From: Acidaminococcaceae bacterium
GTDB taxonomy: Bacteria; Bacillota; Negativicutes; Acidaminococcales; Acidaminococcaceae
Length of the DNA: 14,869 bases
Direction of reading: 5' to 3'
Assembly: GCA_022653215.1 (NCBI GenBank)
Contig: JALCSJ010000036.1
Span: 1-14,869, forward strand
Shown here one piece after another: positions 13,111-14,869 of this stretch. Under the pieces are notes generated by a model. That model was not told the DNA's origin. It was given only the letters and a program-made list of their open reading frames with translations, and searched no databases. Both the position numbers and the translations under genes were made by a program. How positions within the stretch are numbered: position 1 is the first letter of the stretch; the number at the start of each line of letters is the position of its first letter.

Positions 13111-14869
13111 TTATTGAACTTTGTCCTTGATTTCTTTCTTTAATTTCTTGACGAATTCATCAACCGGCATAGCGCCCTGGTCACCGTCTTTGCGACTTCT
13201 CACTGCAACAGTACCATCAGTCATTTCCTTCTCACCTACTACCAGCATGTAAGGAATCTTCTTAACCTGAGCTTCACGAATCTTGTAGCCGATCTTCTCA
13301 TTACGGTCATCCAGATGTACTCTGAAACCTGCTTTGTTCATCTTGTCATAAACTTTCTTAGCATATTCTGCGAACTTGTCCGTAATAGGCATTACACGAA
13401 CTTGTTCAGGAGCCAGCCAAGCAGGGAATGCGCCAGCATAGTTTTCAATCAGGATACCGATGAAGCGCTCAATGGAACCGTAAACTACACGGTGAATCAT
13501 AACAGGACGATGTTTTTGTCCATCTTCCCCGGTATAGGTCAAATCAAATTTTTCAGGCAGCAGCATATCTAACTGAATAGTACCGCACTGCCAAGTACGA
13601 CCAATGGAATCCTTCAGATGGAAGTCAATCTTAGGACCATAGAAAGCACCGTCACCTTCGTTAATAGAATACTTCAGGCCGAAATCATCCATAGCTTTCT
13701 TTAAGGCACCGGTGGTCATTTCCCAGGTTTCTGCACTGCCCATGGCATTATCAGGACGAGTGGACAGCTCTGCATGATAGGTCAGGCCGAAAGTTGCATA
13801 GACTTCGTCAAACAACCTGATGGTTTCTTGAATAACGTCTTCAATCTGACTGGGCATCATGAAGATATGAGCATCATCTTGAGTAAAGCAGCGAACACGG
13901 AACAATCCATGTAAAGCGCCGGACAATTCATGACGATGTACTAATCCCAACTCCCCGCAGCGAATAGGCAGTTCTCTGTAGGAGTGAGGTTCGTTGGCAT
14001 AAACCAACATGCCGCCCGGACAGTTCATAGGTTTAATTGCATAGTCTTCGTTATCAATCTTGGTGAAGTACATGTTTTCTTTATAGTGATCCCAGTGACC
14101 GCTGGTTTCCCACAATTGACGATTCAAAATCATAGGAGTCATGATTTCTTGATAGCCATAGCGTTTATGAACTTCACGCCAGTAATCAATCAAAGTATTA
14201 CGAATAATCATACCATTGGGCAGGAAGAATGGGAAACCGGGACCATAATCACTCAGCATGAAAATACCCAATTCTTTGCCTAATTTACGATGGTCACGTT
14301 TAGCTGCTTCTTCCATCATAGTAATGTAAGCATTTAATTCTTCTTTAGTAGCAAAAGCTGTACCGTAAATACGCTGCAGCATCTTGTTCTTTTCATTGCC
14401 ACGCCAGTAAGCACCGGCAATGCTCATCAATTTAAAAGCCTTTACCCGGCCGGTAGAAGGACAATGAGGTCCTGCGCACAAATCAGTAAAGTCCCCTTGC
14501 TCGTATAAACTGATAATAGCATCCTTGGGCAAGTCATTAATCAATTCAACCTTGTAAGGTTCTTTTTCTGCCTCGAATTTTTTTAAAGCTTCTGCTCTCG
14601 GTAATTCTTTTCTTACCAAAGGAATATTAGCTTTAACGATTTTAGCCATTTCTTTTTCGATGGCCTTTAAATCCTCGGGAGTGAAAACATGGTCACTGTC
14701 CAAATCATAATAGAAACCGGTATCAATAGCAGGTCCAATAGCAAACTTGGTACCCGGGAATAAATGTTGAATAGCCTGAGCCATAACATGGGATGCAGTA
14801 TGACGAATAGCGTGGAGTCCTTCCGGAGTATCCGGAGTAACGAATTTAACCTCTGCATCATGGTCCAAT
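13111..14869 (-). CDS. thrS: Threonyl-tRNA synthetase (5' end cut by window edge)
   Basis: ThrRS is a class II synthetase with its own editing domain that removes mischarged serine. About 586 codons are present and the frame runs off the right edge; roughly 50 N-terminal residues (the TGS domain) are missing, so the TTG at the edge is not the start. The editing domain shows HTASH (fragment residues 23-27) and CAGPH (130-134). The catalytic core has the zinc ligands C282 (NCPGG), H333 (DDAHIF) and H458 (VMIHR), spaced as in E. coli ThrRS, plus motif 2 RHELSGALHGLFRVRCF and a motif 3 region with SIERFIGILIEN. A C-terminal anticodon-binding domain follows. The gene ends 16 nt before the infC promoter, and no separate terminator lies between. 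Any T-box would be outside the window. Confidence 0.97.
   Translation of the reverse strand, partial: LDHDAEVKFVTPDTPEGLHAIRHTASHVMAQAIQHLFPGTKFAIGPAIDTGFYYDLDSDHVFTPEDLKAIEKEMAKIVKANIPLVRKELPRAEALKKFEAEKEPYKVELINDLPKDAIISLYEQGDFTDLCAGPHCPSTGRVKAFKLMSIAGAYWRGNEKNKMLQRIYGTAFATKEELNAYITMMEEAAKRDHRKLGKELGIFMLSDYGPGFPFFLPNGMIIRNTLIDYWREVHKRYGYQEIMTPMILNRQLWETSGHWDHYKENMYFTKIDNEDYAIKPMNCPGGMLVYANEPHSYRELPIRCGELGLVHRHELSGALHGLFRVRCFTQDDAHIFMMPSQIEDVIQETIRLFDEVYATFGLTYHAELSTRPDNAMGSAETWEMTTGALKKAMDDFGLKYSINEGDGAFYGPKIDFHLKDSIGRTWQCGTIQLDMLLPEKFDLTYTGEDGQKHRPVMIHRVVYGSIERFIGILIENYAGAFPAWLAPEQVRVMPITDKFAEYAKKVYDKMNKAGFRVHLDDRNEKIGYKIREAQVKKIPYMLVVGEKEMTDGTVAVRSRKDGDQGAMPVDEFVKKLKKEIKDKVQ

Noticed and set aside
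1..14869. Mobile elements, CRISPR arrays, tRNA or rRNA genes, or a novel defence system
   Set aside because: No repeat arrays, transposase or integrase motifs, tRNA-like cloverleaf sequences or unknown multi-gene clusters were seen. Nearly all the DNA is accounted for by conserved housekeeping genes.

Overview
The window looks like chromosomal housekeeping DNA from a moderately AT-rich low-GC bacterium of the Bacillota. Strong purine-rich Shine-Dalgarno sites (AGGAGG/GGAGG), sigma-A type promoters, the Asp23/AmaP/DUF2273 set and the order nusB - Kae1-like - xseA - xseB - ispA - dxs - tlyA - nadK - argR - recN fit the Clostridia/Negativicutes side of the phylum. I cannot name a genus. There is no sign of phage, transposon, CRISPR or recently transferred DNA.

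Region 1 (1-9825, minus strand) is one tightly packed array of 13 genes, read from right to left: asp23, amaP, a DUF2273 gene, nusB, a TsaD/Kae1 paralog, xseA, xseB, ispA, dxs, tlyA, nadK, argR and the 5' part of recN (cut by the left edge). Gaps are at most about 30 nt and five junctions overlap, so the array is probably one transcript with several translationally coupled pairs. Its likely promoter is an extended -10 box at 9817-9825. The products cover envelope stress (Asp23/AmaP), transcription antitermination (NusB), DNA repair (ExoVII, RecN), isoprenoid precursors (Dxs, IspA), rRNA methylation (TlyA), NADP synthesis (NadK) and arginine control (ArgR).

Region 2 (9795-10011) is the divergent control region between asp23 and mscL. 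Region 3 (10012-11709, plus strand) holds mscL, whose product carries an unusual C-terminal zinc-ribbon-like tail, followed 30 nt later by tyrS with no room for a T-box. A strong bidirectional terminator at 11734-11787 separates tyrS from the converging ribosomal genes.

Region 4 (11821-14869, minus strand) is the thrS - infC - rpmI - rplT cluster. thrS is cut by the right edge. Between thrS and infC there is a clear sigma-A promoter (TTGACA, 17 nt, TAAGAT) and a structured leader of about 110 nt. The leader ends in a terminator-like hairpin just before the infC ribosome binding site, an arrangement expected for L20-type autoregulation. The infC frame has no ATG, GTG or TTG at the right distance from its perfect Shine-Dalgarno. 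The best-placed start is the rare codon ATA, matching the known non-canonical starts of infC genes.

I found no unknown multi-gene system. The points most worth following are the TsaD paralog of unsettled function, the ATA start and leader of infC, and the zinc-ribbon tail of MscL.
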